A stretch of DNA of 64,000 bases from DASPKM01 sp035628135 (GTDB lineage: Bacteria; Bacteroidota; Bacteroidia; Chitinophagales; Chitinophagaceae), in the NCBI GenBank assembly GCA_035628135.1, contig DASPKM010000014.1, positions 1-64,000 on the forward strand, read 5' to 3'. The translations under genes were made by a program, and so were the position numbers. Under the pieces are notes generated by a model. That model was not told the origin of the DNA. It made no database searches and saw only the letters and a program-made list of their open reading frames with translations. Every line of letters begins with the position of its first letter. Within the stretch, counting starts at the first letter, position 1. Positions 1-9,087 of this stretch are shown piece after piece.

Positions 1-3000
1 CAAGGATCTCACCACGCACGTCCACGGTGATCTTTCTTGAAAGGTCACCCTTCGCCACCGCTGTCGTTACCTCGGCAATGTTACGCACCTGGCCTGTCAG
101 GTTGCTCGCCATCTGGTTTACGGAGTCGGTAAGGTCTTTCCACGTACCTGCCACACCTTTTACCTTGGCCTGGCCTCCCAGCTTACCTTCCGAACCAACC
201 TCACGCGCCACGCGCGTCACCTCGGATGAGAACGAGTTCAGCTGGTCCACCATCGTGTTGATCGTATTCTTCAATTCAAGGATCTCTCCCTTCACGTCCA
301 CTGTGATCTGGCGGGAAAGGTCACCTTTGGCCACCGCTGTCGTCACCTCGGCAATGTTACGCACCTGGCCAGTAAGGTTACCAGTCATTTGGTTTACAGA
401 GTCGGTGAGGTCCTTCCATGTTCCGGCAACACCGGGTACAAAGGCCTGTCCGCCCAGTTTACCTTCCGACCCCACCTCGCGGGCCACGCGTGTTACCTCG
501 GATGCAAACGCACGCAACTGGTCCACCATCGTGTTCAGCGTTTCTTTCAACTGCAGGATCTCTCCGCGCACGTCCACCGTAATTTTTTTCGACATGTCGC
601 CGTTGGCTACCGCAATGGCCACCTCGGCAATGTTACGCACCTGGCCGGTAAGGTTAGAGGCCATCTGGTTCACTGAGTCGGTAAGGTCTTTCCATGTACC
701 GGCCACGCCAGGTACGTTTGCCTGTCCGCCCAGCTTACCTTCGGTACCCACTTCACGCGCCACACGCGTTACTTCCGATGCAAAGCCGCGCAACTGGTCC
801 ACCATCGTGTTGATGGTATTCTTCAACTCGAGGATCTCACCTTTTACGTCCACCGCAATCTTTCTCGACAAGTCGCCATTGGCCACCGCTGTTGTTACCT
901 CGGCGATGTTACGCACCTGTGCGGTAAGGTTGCTCGCCATTTTATTTACTGAGTCTGTAAGGTCTTTCCATGTACCCCCCACACCCGGCACGTCGGCCTG
1001 TCCGCCGAGCTTACCTTCTGAACCCACCTCGCGCGCCACACGCGTTACCTCGGACGCAAATGAGTTCAGCTGGTCCACCATCGTGTTGATCGTGTTCTTC
1101 AACTCGAGGATCTCACCGCGCACGTCCACCGTGATCTTTCTCGACAAGTCTCCCTTCGCCACAGCCGTCGTTACCTCGGCGATGTTACGCACCTGGCCTG
1201 TAAGGTTAGAGGCCATCTGGTTCACGGAGTCCGTCAAATCTTTCCATACACCTCCAACGCCTTCCACCGTTGCCTGTCCGCCCAGCTTACCTTCGGAACC
1301 CACCTCACGCGCCACACGCGTTACCTCGGATGCGAATGAGTTCAGCTGGTCCACCATCGTATTGATCGTGTTCTTCAACTCGAGGATCTCACCCCGCACG
1401 TCCACCGTGATCTTTCTTGAAAGGTCACCGTTGGCCACCGCCGTCGTTACCTCGGCGATGTTACGCACCTGCGATGTAAGGTTGCTTCCCATTTTGTTTA
1501 CCGAATCGGTAAGGTCTTTCCAGACGCCACCCACACCCGGCACGTCGGCCTGCACACCCAGCTTACCTTCGGAACCCACCTCACGCGCCACCCGCGTTAC
1601 CTCCGAACCAAACGAGTTAAGCTGGTCCACCATCGTGTTGATCGTGTTCTTCAACTCGAGGATCTCACCCCGCACGTCCACCGTGATCTTTCTCGACAAG
1701 TCTCCTTTCGCCACAGCCGTTGTTACCTCGGCGATGTTACGCACCTGTGCGGTAAGGTTACTCGCCATCTGGTTCACGGAGTCCGTCAAATCTTTCCATA
1801 CACCACCTACGCCTTCCACCGTTGCCTGTCCGCCCAGCTTACCTTCGGAACCCACCTCACGCGCCACACGCGTTACCTCGGAACCGAATGAGTTGAGCTG
1901 GTCCACCATCGTGTTGATCGTATTTTTCAGCTCGAGGATCTCTCCCCTTACGTCCACTGTAATTTTTCTTGAAAGGTCGCCTTTGGCCACGGCCGTTGTT
2001 ACCTCGGCGATGTTACGCACCTGGCCTGTAAGGTTGGAGGCCATCTGGTTCACGGAGTCGGTCAGGTCCTTCCATACACCACCCACACCCTTTACCTTGG
2101 CCTGTCCGCCCAACTTACCTTCGGATCCCACCTCGCGCGCCACACGTGTTACCTCGGCGGAGAATGAGTTAAGCTGGTCCACCATCGTGTTGATGGTGTT
2201 CTTCAATTCGAGGATCTCTCCTTTTACGTCCACCGTAATCTGTCGCGAAAGGTCGCCCTTCGCCACAGCCGTTGTTACCTCGGCGATATTACGCACCTGG
2301 CCTGTAAGGTTGGAGGCCATCTGGTTCACGGAGTCGGTAAGGTCTTTCCATGTACCGGCCACACCTTTTACCTGTGCCTGTCCGCCCAGCTTTCCTTCCG
2401 TCCCTACCTCAAGTGCCACACGCGTTACCTCGGAAGAGAATGAGTTAAGCTGGTCCACCATCGTGTTGATGGTATTCTTCAGCTCCAGGATTTCTCCTTT
2501 TACGTCCACTGTAATTTTTCTTGAAAGGTCGCCCTTGGCCACCGCCGTTGTTACCTCGGCGATGTTGCGCACCTGTGCGGTAAGGTTGCTCGCCATCTGG
2601 TTTACTGAGTCGGTCAGGTCCTTCCATACACCACCTACGCCTTTTACCTTGGCCTGTCCACCCAGCTTTCCTTCGGAACCTACCTCGCGGGCCACACGTG
2701 TTACCTCCATGGAGAACAGGTTAAGCTGCTTCACCATGTCGTTTACCTCGCGGGCAATGCGCGCAAATTCACCCTGCAAGGGAGTACCGCTTATTTCAAG
2801 CGGCATTTGTTGCGAGAGGTTTCCCTTGGCCACGCCACCGATCACGTTTGCGATCTCGATGGTAGGATGCACCAGGTCCGATACCAGGCGGTTTAGGGCA
2901 TCCACGCCGGTGCTCCATGAGCCCTTAGCCACGGGCACCTGGATGCGTTCTGTGAGCTTACCCTGCTTACCGATGGTATTACCGGCGCGGGTAAACTCCT

Positions 3001-3376
3001 GCATCATTTTTTCGTTGAGCGAAATTATCTCGTTGAGCGTATCGCAGATCTTACCGTTCAGGCCAACCTGGTCGATGGGCATGCGAACGGAAAAATTACC
3101 ATTTTTTACTTCATTCAATATGTGCAGCAACTGGCTGCCGTCTAGCCCATCCGCATGGCTGCCATTGGCCGGCGCTACGGTCTTAAATACCTGCTTAACG
3201 GGCTTGCGTTTGCTGGCCTTACTGGCGGTTTTAGCACTGTGTTTACCATTGGCAGCATGCTTACCATTGGTGCCGTGTTTGCTATTGGACGATCGGGGGC
3301 TTTTTGATTTATGAAGAACTTCTGCCTCCCCGGATCCATTCACCGATCCGTTGGCCTTGGTTTTCTTAGCGCGCAT
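1..3376 (-). CDS. Poly-HAMP sensor histidine kinase, N-terminal part (cut by window edge)
   Basis: The reading frame opens at an ATG at 3376 and stays open to the left edge, so about 1125 residues are seen and the C-terminal end is missing. Residues 1 to about 65 are Lys/Ser/Asn-rich and low in complexity. Then comes a divergent HAMP-like stretch (LLHILNEVKNGNFSVRMPI) and at least ten nearly identical 92-residue units with landmarks EVTRVAREVG, GKLGGQA, MASNLTAQVRNIAEVTTAVA and GDLSRKITVDV. No membrane segment is visible, so the protein is probably cytosolic. The 92-residue unit strongly resembles the HAMP repeats of fungal group III hybrid histidine kinases (Os-1/Nik1 type) and related bacterial soluble hybrid kinases. 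Kinase and receiver domains are expected beyond the edge but are not seen, so the kinase call is inference. Confidence 0.85.
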   Translation of the reverse strand, partial: MRAKKTKANGSVNGSGEAEVLHKSKSPRSSNSKHGTNGKHAANGKHSAKTASKASKRKPVKQVFKTVAPANGSHADGLDGSQLLHILNEVKNGNFSVRMPIDQVGLNGKICDTLNEIISLNEKMMQEFTRAGNTIGKQGKLTERIQVPVAKGSWSTGVDALNRLVSDLVHPTIEIANVIGGVAKGNLSQQMPLEISGTPLQGEFARIAREVNDMVKQLNLFSMEVTRVAREVGSEGKLGGQAKVKGVGGVWKDLTDSVNQMASNLTAQVRNIAEVTTAVAKGDLSRKITVDVKGEILELKNTINTMVDQLNSFSSEVTRVALEVGTEGKLGGQAQVKGVAGTWKDLTDSVNQMASNLTGQVRNIAEVTTAVAKGDLSRQITVDVKGEILELKNTINTMVDQLNSFSAEVTRVAREVGSEGKLGGQAKVKGVGGVWKDLTDSVNQMASNLTGQVRNIAEVTTAVAKGDLSRKITVDVRGEILELKNTINTMVDQLNSFGSEVTRVAREVGSEGKLGGQATVEGVGGVWKDLTDSVNQMASNLTAQVRNIAEVTTAVAKGDLSRKITVDVRGEILELKNTINTMVDQLNSFGSEVTRVAREVGSEGKLGVQADVPGVGGVWKDLTDSVNKMGSNLTSQVRNIAEVTTAVANGDLSRKITVDVRGEILELKNTINTMVDQLNSFASEVTRVAREVGSEGKLGGQATVEGVGGVWKDLTDSVNQMASNLTGQVRNIAEVTTAVAKGDLSRKITVDVRGEILELKNTINTMVDQLNSFASEVTRVAREVGSEGKLGGQADVPGVGGTWKDLTDSVNKMASNLTAQVRNIAEVTTAVANGDLSRKIAVDVKGEILELKNTINTMVDQLRGFASEVTRVAREVGTEGKLGGQANVPGVAGTWKDLTDSVNQMASNLTGQVRNIAEVAIAVANGDMSKKITVDVRGEILQLKETLNTMVDQLRAFASEVTRVAREVGSEGKLGGQAFVPGVAGTWKDLTDSVNQMTGNLTGQVRNIAEVTTAVAKGDLSRQITVDVKGEILELKNTINTMVDQLNSFSSEVTRVAREVGSEGKLGGQAKVKGVAGTWKDLTDSVNQMASNLTGQVRNIAEVTTAVAKGDLSRKITVDVRGEIL
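5..2764 (-). repeat. Ten tandem 276-bp units encoding 92-aa HAMP repeats
   Basis: The landmark GGATCT near the phrase encoding GEILELKN recurs at 276-base steps (the GATCT at 5, 281, 557, 833, 1109, 1385, 1661, 1937, 2213 and 2489). Each period is exactly 92 codons, so the frame is kept. Units differ mainly at synonymous sites and at a few positions (for example GEIL preceded by DVR or DVK; KGV followed by AGT, GGV or EGV variants), which suggests duplication and gene conversion under protein constraint. The array continues past the left edge. Confidence 0.95.
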
Positions 3377-3829
3377 AATAAGGATTTCGTTTGGGTGTCA
3401 AATGTAAATGTGTATGTAAATTGTAGATGTGTATATATAAAATGAGATATTCCAGTGAATTTTTATGAATTTACTTAACTGTATCCATAAAAAGTCAATA
3501 GGGATTTCAGATTTGTGAGCAGTTTGCTTAATTACATCTGCCCATATTGTCGAAAATTTTTCCCATTAAACGCCGCTTAGTTCCTGGAAAAAAATCCGGC
3601 GTATTTAAGAATGCCTCAAATGTTATACCATGAGCGCATTTAATTTCAAATAGTTAATTCATAGCTGGCTGTCAATGTACAAGCGGCTGGTGTCTATGAA
3701 GCGGGCACGTCCGCGGTGGTGGCATGCCTTTTTTGATTCTGTGGAATTTCCCCAAGCTGGGGAATAGGCCGTCGGGCATTAAAGTGGAATGGCACAAGAT
3801 TTAATACAGTTGCTATAAAGACCAGCAGC
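3377..3829. other. Divergent intergenic region between kinase and secreted protein
   Basis: This 453-bp stretch separates divergently oriented genes. On the minus strand a TACATTTG box (3406 to 3399) matches the Bacteroidota -7 consensus TAnnTTTG and would put transcription start about 17 bases before the kinase ATG. A small palindrome TTCCCC-AAGCT-GGGGAA near 3747-3763 has no U-tract. No convincing small ORF is seen. Confidence 0.45.
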
Positions 3830-5317
3830 ATGGCAAAAGCATCGGCGCGTAGTTACCTGGTAGCTTGCTTATTTTGTTCGGGATGTTTTTTAAACCCCGC
3901 CCTCAGCCAGGTTAAAGGGTCCGCAATGGATTCTGTAACAAAGCCCGCCTCTACCCGGTATAGCAATATGAATTTCCTTAAACGTATTTTTCTCGGCAGC
4001 AACTACCGCAAGGAATGGGCTACGCCGGTAAAAATGCCTGTTTTGGACATTAAGACTATTCATGGGGGGCTTACGCCAACTGAATTGGGTGGAGGGCAAC
4101 AAACCAAGAACCTGCGGTTGAAGGATAAGAACGGAAAGGAATGGGCGCTGCGCAGCGTTGACAAGGAAGTGGAGAAAGCAATACAACCACACCTGCGCAA
4201 AACATTCGTCAAAAAGCTGGTGCAGGACATGGTGTCCGCATCGCATCCTTACGCCGCGCTTACCATCCCTGAATTGGCTACGGCCGCGCACGTGGTAGCT
4301 CCCAGGCCTACTTTGTATTATGTGCCAGACGATCCTGCACTGGGTGAATTCCGTAAGATTTTTGCCAATACCGTATGCATGCTGGAGGAACGGGAACCGA
4401 CCCCTGATGGTTCTGAAACAGAGGATACCGATGAACTGCTGGAAGAGTTGATGGAAGAAAGCGATCATGTGGTGATGCAGGAACAAGTGTTGCGCGCCCG
4501 GCTGCTGGACATGCTGGTGGCCGATTGGGACCGTCACATCGATCAATGGAAATGGGGCAAATATGATTCAGCGGGAAAGACACGTTATTACGTAATCCCC
4601 CGCGACCGCGACTTCGCGTACTTCAATTCGGCAGGCGTGATCGTTACCGTTATGTCGTGGATATCGTTGCCGCATATGCGCGGATTTACGGAGGAGAGCA
4701 AGGGTTTAAAAAAGCTCAATGCAAAATCATGGTTCTTCGATCATAATTTTTTGAATGAATTGGATGCCGATGACTGGAAGCGGATCATCGCAGATTTTCA
4801 GCAGTCTCTTTCCGACGACGTAATCAGCAGGGCCATTAAAAAAATACCACCCGAAGTATATGCCATCAGCGGACGGGAAATAGAAGAAAAATTGCGGAGC
4901 CGCCGCGACGGCCTCATGGAAAATGCCATGAAATACTACGACTATCTGGCCAATACCGTGCACGTTATGGGGACCGACCATGCGGATTTTTTCCGGGTGA
5001 GCCAGTCAGGCGATGATATTACGGTATCCGTTCAAACCTACGATAAGAAACAACCCGGCAAAGTGATGTACAACCGCGTATTCAAACGCAAAGAAACCAA
5101 CGAGATCTTCCTGAACGGTTTTGGCGACGATGACCATTTTGAAGTAGATGATAACGTATCAACCAAAATCAGGTTTATTGTTGAGGGCGGAGCGGGCAAG
5201 GATAATTTTGTAGAGAGAGGAAAAGTAAGAGCTAAAATGATGGAGGTTGAAAGTACAGAGGACGACGACAGAAAATTGTCAAAAGCCAATGGCAAAAAGA
5301 ACCGCACGGGCTTTTAA
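3830..5317 (+). CDS. Secreted protein of unknown function with kinase-like DRH motif
   Basis: A 495-residue protein with a signal peptide (hydrophobic residues 8-26, likely cut after ALS). The body has KEWALRSVDKE (103-113), RARLLDMLVADWDRHIDQW (222-240) and YVIPRDRDFAYF (254-265). I recall the same block as the C-terminal module of large Bacteroidota metallophosphoesterase/surface-antigen proteins; here it stands alone without a phosphoesterase or a barrel. The D-x-D-R-H element followed by a later D-R-D resembles the catalytic loop and metal-binding Asp of atypical kinase folds (HipA, FAM20C), but this is inference. Residues 195-211 form a very acidic patch. It has no obvious operon partner. 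Confidence 0.6.
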   Translation: MAKASARSYLVACLFCSGCFLNPALSQVKGSAMDSVTKPASTRYSNMNFLKRIFLGSNYRKEWATPVKMPVLDIKTIHGGLTPTELGGGQQTKNLRLKDKNGKEWALRSVDKEVEKAIQPHLRKTFVKKLVQDMVSASHPYAALTIPELATAAHVVAPRPTLYYVPDDPALGEFRKIFANTVCMLEEREPTPDGSETEDTDELLEELMEESDHVVMQEQVLRARLLDMLVADWDRHIDQWKWGKYDSAGKTRYYVIPRDRDFAYFNSAGVIVTVMSWISLPHMRGFTEESKGLKKLNAKSWFFDHNFLNELDADDWKRIIADFQQSLSDDVISRAIKKIPPEVYAISGREIEEKLRSRRDGLMENAMKYYDYLANTVHVMGTDHADFFRVSQSGDDITVSVQTYDKKQPGKVMYNRVFKRKETNEIFLNGFGDDDHFEVDDNVSTKIRFIVEGGAGKDNFVERGKVRAKMMEVESTEDDDRKLSKANGKKNRTGF

Positions 5318-5481
5318 TAAAAACGGGAGCAGTGTATCGCTGCTGGTCCGGCCACCAACGAAAACCTGATAGGAGTTGTACGGATATACATTGCGCCAAA
5401 ACCAGAAAACCTGTGTTGCCGGGAGATTTCTGTAATTTAGTGAGCACATCGCGACCTCTCTTCCTGAACAAATCCATCTAT

Positions 5482-6045
5482 ATGGACCGCAAAACTTTTA
5501 TATCAACATTGATGATATTTCCTTCTATGCGTTTCTTCTCCAAAGAGCCCATTCCCGAAAAACATTTTTTTAAAGATGATGGGCTTGTGCCGAACAACAA
5601 GCTACCCCTGCTTTGGTACCGCAATGTTTTTGATGCACGCGATGAAAAAGGAGCAAGCTGGCTCGAAGAAAGATTTTATGCGAATAACTGGAAGAACTCC
5701 TGGCGCAACGGCATCTTTACTTTCCAACATTACCACAGCATTGCACACGAAGTATTGGGAATTTATTCAGGCAAGGCAAAAGTGTTGCTGGGCGGCGATA
5801 AAGGCGCAGTGGTGGAAGTAAAAGCAGGTGACATTATTGTGATTCCGGCAGGCGTTGGACATAAAAACCTTGGCGATGAAAATCTTGGCGTAGTTGGCGC
5901 TTATCCTAATGGCATGGATGTGGACATCCTGCGTGCGCAGCCCGGCGACAGGCCCCAGGCAGACCGTAACATCGCCGCAGTACCATTACCTGCTTCTGAT
6001 CCCCTGCTCGGCAACGGCAAAGGACTGATCGATTACTGGAAATAA
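5482..6045 (+). CDS. Cupin-fold protein (YjlB-like)
   Basis: A 187-residue protein starting at the ATG at 5482 (MDRKTFISTL); an upstream in-frame start at 5332 gives a Cys/Arg-rich extension that looks non-coding. The pattern HYHSIAHEVLGIYSGKA followed by GDIIVIPAGVGHKN is a typical single cupin barrel with His/Glu metal ligands. The small size and the W-rich start resemble the Bacillus YjlB family, whose biochemical role is not settled. The gene is convergent with the AraC-type regulator that ends 18 bases beyond it, so the two may be functionally unrelated. Confidence 0.75.
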   Translation: MDRKTFISTLMIFPSMRFFSKEPIPEKHFFKDDGLVPNNKLPLLWYRNVFDARDEKGASWLEERFYANNWKNSWRNGIFTFQHYHSIAHEVLGIYSGKAKVLLGGDKGAVVEVKAGDIIVIPAGVGHKNLGDENLGVVGAYPNGMDVDILRAQPGDRPQADRNIAAVPLPASDPLLGNGKGLIDYWK

Positions 6046-6063
6046 ATAAATAGGTCCAATGGA

Positions 6064-6969
6064 TTATTGTTTCAGCAATCCATCCCGGTATACAGAGGGT
6101 GAAATACCGAATTGTCGCTTAAACGCCTTGCTGAATGTGAACAGGTCGGGGAATGCGCAGTGCGCGGCAATCTGCTTCAGGTTCATCTCATGTTTAGATA
6201 TCAAAACCTGCGCAAGCTGAAGCCGCTTCTTCAATAAATATTTATAAGGCGATATTCCAAACGCATCCTTAAAGCTCCGGAAAAAATTATATTCCGACAT
6301 ATTGGTCACCATCGCTACTTCGCGTATGAACTTTACTGTTAGATAGTGTTCATCCATGAATTCCCTGCCCGCATGGAGCCGCCGGATGATCTCTTTCTTC
6401 GTAGCCGGCTTCATGAACTTTAAATTGTTCAGCGAAACATAAGTAGGATGCTGTTGGTAAACGATCTGCTCCACCAGCCTGAAGAACCATTCATCATTTA
6501 CCGATACATTGTTCTGCCGCAATTGCATTGCAAAGTCTTCGAGCATACGGCCCACATTGCTGTTGGCGGCATTATATATCATCTCAGGAAAGTCGGGGTA
6601 TTTAAAATATTGTCCGAGGAATTTATCCGGGTCGAAGTCCTTTTGCTGCTTCAATACAGCAAACACTTCGCCGATGGTATCGGGACAAATATCGATGCAC
6701 AGGCTTTTGACGGTCCTCGGCGATTTGAAAAATGCCTCTACGCCGGGCTGCCTGGTAGCCAGCATGAATTTGCCCGCCCCGATTATATGATGCGTATGAC
6801 CGATGGTATAATTGATCTCATTTTCCAATACATACTTGATACTGAAGCTGCGGAAGGCGTTATTGGTGTACCATTCATCCAACTCGGAATAATAGATCTT
6901 GTTGGAATTGTGCACCTTGTTGAGGCTGTGCTTGTTTTCGTTGTCTATAAAGTGTACATACGGATTCAT
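6064..6969 (-). CDS. AraC-family transcriptional regulator
   Basis: About 301 residues from the ATG at 6969 (MNPYVHFIDN). An ATG at 7044 and a TTG at 7056 are longer alternatives, the latter lying inside a terminator U-tract and therefore unlikely. The N-terminal half is a small-ligand sensing domain typical of Bacteroidota AraC proteins (YSELDEWYTNNAFRSFSIKYV). The C-terminal 100 residues hold two helix-turn-helix motifs (TVKFIREVAMVTNMSEYNFFRSFK and LKQIAAHCAFPDLFTFSKAFKRQFGISPSVYR). The inducer is unknown. Two hairpins followed by U-tracts lie just upstream on the same strand and could attenuate its leader. Confidence 0.85.
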   Translation of the reverse strand: MNPYVHFIDNENKHSLNKVHNSNKIYYSELDEWYTNNAFRSFSIKYVLENEINYTIGHTHHIIGAGKFMLATRQPGVEAFFKSPRTVKSLCIDICPDTIGEVFAVLKQQKDFDPDKFLGQYFKYPDFPEMIYNAANSNVGRMLEDFAMQLRQNNVSVNDEWFFRLVEQIVYQQHPTYVSLNNLKFMKPATKKEIIRRLHAGREFMDEHYLTVKFIREVAMVTNMSEYNFFRSFKDAFGISPYKYLLKKRLQLAQVLISKHEMNLKQIAAHCAFPDLFTFSKAFKRQFGISPSVYRDGLLKQ

Positions 6970-7054
6970 ACCCACTAGAGTTAATTGCAGCCCAAACTGA
7001 TGCTTGCCGGCTGTCAAATTAGACAAAAGAGCAGAAAATGACATGCCGCCCAAC

Positions 7055-7081
7055 AAAAAAATCCCCGCATCAGCTGCGGGG
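7055..7081 (-). terminator. Intrinsic terminator upstream of the AraC gene
   Basis: On the minus strand the stem CCCCGCA / TGCGGGG with loop GCTGA is followed by ATTTTTTTG. It lies just before the possible AraC start codons, an unusual place for a terminator. It could be an attenuator of the AraC leader or stop antisense transcription from the right. Confidence 0.7.
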
Positions 7082-7105
7082 AACCTTAGACTGCTTATGA
7101 GATCT

Positions 7106-7125
7106 TTAAAAAACCCCTGCGGGTT
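7106..7125 (-). terminator. Second, shorter terminator-like hairpin
   Basis: The minus strand reads AACCC-GCAG-GGGTT followed by further T residues (AACCCGCAGGGGTTTTTTAA). It sits 25 bases upstream of the stronger terminator. CCCGCA of this hairpin could also pair with TGCGGG of the other, so the two may be alternative folds. Confidence 0.5.
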
Positions 7126-7277
7126 CAGTGCTACTCAAAAGTAAAACGAGTGTGGCGATAAAATGCCTTATTCTTATGTCATTACCTGCTTTAATACACT
7201 GATAATCATTGTCATTTTCTGCTTTTTTCTTCCATTGGCCACCACCTGCACGGTAACAGAGTATTACCTTGCTTTTT

Positions 7278-8378
7278 ATGAAAAAAATACTCGCCGCCTT
7301 ATTATCACTATCGTTCCTGGTGCTCTTTCGATTCCCATTAGCCGCACAAGGCACACTGCCATCCGACGCAACCGCAAGGGTTGAAATGGTAACCAAAAAC
7401 GTATATGTGATCCTGCACGACGATGCCACCGACGAATGGCCGCATAGCAATGTTGGTATCATCATCGGCGACAAAGATGTAATGGTGATAGACGCCAACT
7501 ACCTGCCACAACGATCAAGGGATGATATTGCTTTGATAAAAAAACTAACGTCCAAACCCGTTAAATACCTGGTATATACGCACTGGCATTTCGATCATAA
7601 CAATGGCGCCGTGGCTTATACCGACAATTTCCCCGGCATCGAGATCATTTGCGAGAAAGAATCGGCAAAATTTGTAGAGCTCAATGCCACTTGGTGGAGT
7701 AAAATGTGCACAGCGCCCAACTCCAACAAAAGGAACTCGCTCAAAGCGCTGGAAGATGCGCTGGCATTGGGCAAAGACACTTCAACAGGCAAGCCAATTA
7801 CGCAGGAAGAGATCGCCGAAAGGCAAAAAATTATTGCACAAAGAAAGAATGAGCTGCAGGAGCTTACCAATCTCAAAGTAATAACACCCAACCGCACGTT
7901 CGAAGGCAGCCTCGAGCTGAACCTTGGCAACAAGCGCGTACAGTTGAAAGATTGGGGCAAGGCTAACAGCCCGCATGATGTTACCATTTACCTGCCAGAC
8001 GAGCAAGTGATATTCACCGGCGACATTATCGTGCAAAGCCCGTTGCCTTACACCGGCGCATCCTGGCCGCTACCCTGGGTAAAAGTGATCAAACAAATTG
8101 AAGGCATGCCGCTTAAAAAGATCGTTCCCGGCCATGGCCCGGTGCAAAACGATCTGATATATGTACGACAAGTGCGAAACCTGATAGAAGCCACCATTAC
8201 AAAAGTGGAAGCCCTGATTAGAGAAGGTAAGACGCTGCCGGAAGTTCAAAAGCAACTTGACCTGAGCGAACACCTGAAAGCCCCGTGGAACATGGACAAA
8301 CAAACCATCAGCGATTTCAAGATCGTTACAGACACACTGGCGGAGCGGGTTTGGCGCGGTGTAAGAGGACAAGGTTGA
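7278..8378 (+). CDS. Secreted MBL-fold metallo-hydrolase
   Basis: A 366-residue protein from the ATG at 7278 (MKKILAALLS); the TTG nine bases upstream is less likely. A signal peptide spans residues 1 to about 23 (cleavage near LAAQ). The zinc motif THWHFDH lies at 101-107, and further ligands are suggested by SPHDVTIYLP, IFTGD and VPGHGP. The long charged helix between the first and second halves (GKPITQEEIAERQKIIAQRKNELQ) is an insertion. The substrate is unknown; secreted members include hydrolases of lactams, lactones and sulfate esters. It is convergent with the nitroreductase gene, with only seven bases between the stops. Confidence 0.85.
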   Translation: MKKILAALLSLSFLVLFRFPLAAQGTLPSDATARVEMVTKNVYVILHDDATDEWPHSNVGIIIGDKDVMVIDANYLPQRSRDDIALIKKLTSKPVKYLVYTHWHFDHNNGAVAYTDNFPGIEIICEKESAKFVELNATWWSKMCTAPNSNKRNSLKALEDALALGKDTSTGKPITQEEIAERQKIIAQRKNELQELTNLKVITPNRTFEGSLELNLGNKRVQLKDWGKANSPHDVTIYLPDEQVIFTGDIIVQSPLPYTGASWPLPWVKVIKQIEGMPLKKIVPGHGPVQNDLIYVRQVRNLIEATITKVEALIREGKTLPEVQKQLDLSEHLKAPWNMDKQTISDFKIVTDTLAERVWRGVRGQG

Positions 8379-8385
8379 GCAACCG

Positions 8386-8973
8386 CTATTCCCTTTTCCA
8401 CTCTACCTTTAATTCTAATGGTTGGCGTTTACCTGCGATGGAAGGCACGCCGATTACGCCCACATAAAAAAATCCCAGCAACTTGTCTTTTTCGTGCAAC
8501 CCAAAAAACGATTTGGCCTGTGGCATATAGGTTACGCCGCCGGTGGTCCAATAACCGCCATATCCATACGCAGCAATCGACAGATAAATATTTTGCACGG
8601 CGCAGGCCACGGCGGCAATTTCCTCTACTTCCGGGATGCTTACTTCAGTTGTGCGTTTCATGCAGAGCGCAATGATATGAGATGCGAGCAGCGGCTGTTG
8701 CTGCATCTTTATGTATTTGTCTTCCTTGAACGCGTCACCGGCGTTTGCCTTGTACATGCCGCTTTGGTATTCAGCAAATGTTTTCAATCCATCTCCTGTA
8801 AATACCACGAAATGCCAGGGTTCCGTCAGTTTATGGGTGGGCGCCCAAATGGCATTTTCCAACACTTGGCTTATGATCTCGTCGGGCACTTTTGCTCCCG
8901 GCACAAATTGTTTGGGAAATACCGACCGCCTTTGTCTGGCCAACCTATTGAATGCCTCGGGATTATGCTGCAT
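8386..8973 (-). CDS. Nitroreductase-family flavoprotein (YdjA-like)
   Basis: A 195-residue protein from the ATG at 8973 (MQHNPEAFNRLARQRRS); the upstream TTG at 8997 is less likely. The N-terminal RRSVFPKQF and the segment LENAIWAPTHKLTEPWHFVVFTG match the FMN-binding core of short nitroreductases of the YdjA type, and AYGYGGYWTTGG and LGFFYVGV are the usual second half. These enzymes use FMN and NAD(P)H; the physiological substrate is unknown. It is divergent from the two-component operon. Confidence 0.85.
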   Translation of the reverse strand: MQHNPEAFNRLARQRRSVFPKQFVPGAKVPDEIISQVLENAIWAPTHKLTEPWHFVVFTGDGLKTFAEYQSGMYKANAGDAFKEDKYIKMQQQPLLASHIIALCMKRTTEVSIPEVEEIAAVACAVQNIYLSIAAYGYGGYWTTGGVTYMPQAKSFFGLHEKDKLLGFFYVGVIGVPSIAGKRQPLELKVEWKRE

Positions 8974-9033
8974 GTACTTCGATTTATTGTTTGGCAAAAT
9001 AAGGTAACATTCACGGTAAACCGACCAGTCAAG

Positions 9034-9072
9034 TTTTAATATGTTTTTAATCCTCCTCTTACGATAACTTTG
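9034..9072 (+). promoter_or_regulatory. Promoter of the two-component operon with 11-bp-phased boxes
   Basis: Two direct copies of TTTTAAT (9034-9040 and 9045-9051) are spaced by 11 bp, one helical turn, as is usual for OmpR/PhoB-type regulators. A perfect TAnnTTTG -7 box (TAACTTTG, 9065-9072) follows, predicting transcription start near 9079, nine bases before the ATG at 9088. The same boxes precede the next operon at 11160-11199, so autoregulation is likely. Confidence 0.65.
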
Positions 9073-9087
9073 CGATTTTCGCTGATT

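Noticed and set aside
27..3314. 1095-codon open frame on the plus strand through the HAMP array
   Set aside because: It is the antisense shadow of the poly-HAMP gene: its repeats mirror the 276-base units, and the minus strand encodes clear HAMP motifs in every unit.
3890..4546. 218-codon minus-strand ORF inside the secreted protein gene
   Set aside because: His- and Phe-rich shadow with no domain; the plus-strand gene has a signal peptide and conserved motifs.
7055..7130. tRNA or tmRNA end near the AraC leader
   Set aside because: No cloverleaf, no T-loop GGTTCGA-type sequence and no CCA-adjacent acceptor pairing; only terminator hairpins are present.
7163..7384. Small hydrophobic ORF before the MBL-fold gene
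   Set aside because: It overlaps the signal peptide of the MBL-fold protein by over 100 bases and has no enriched codon type; chance ORF is more likely than a leader.
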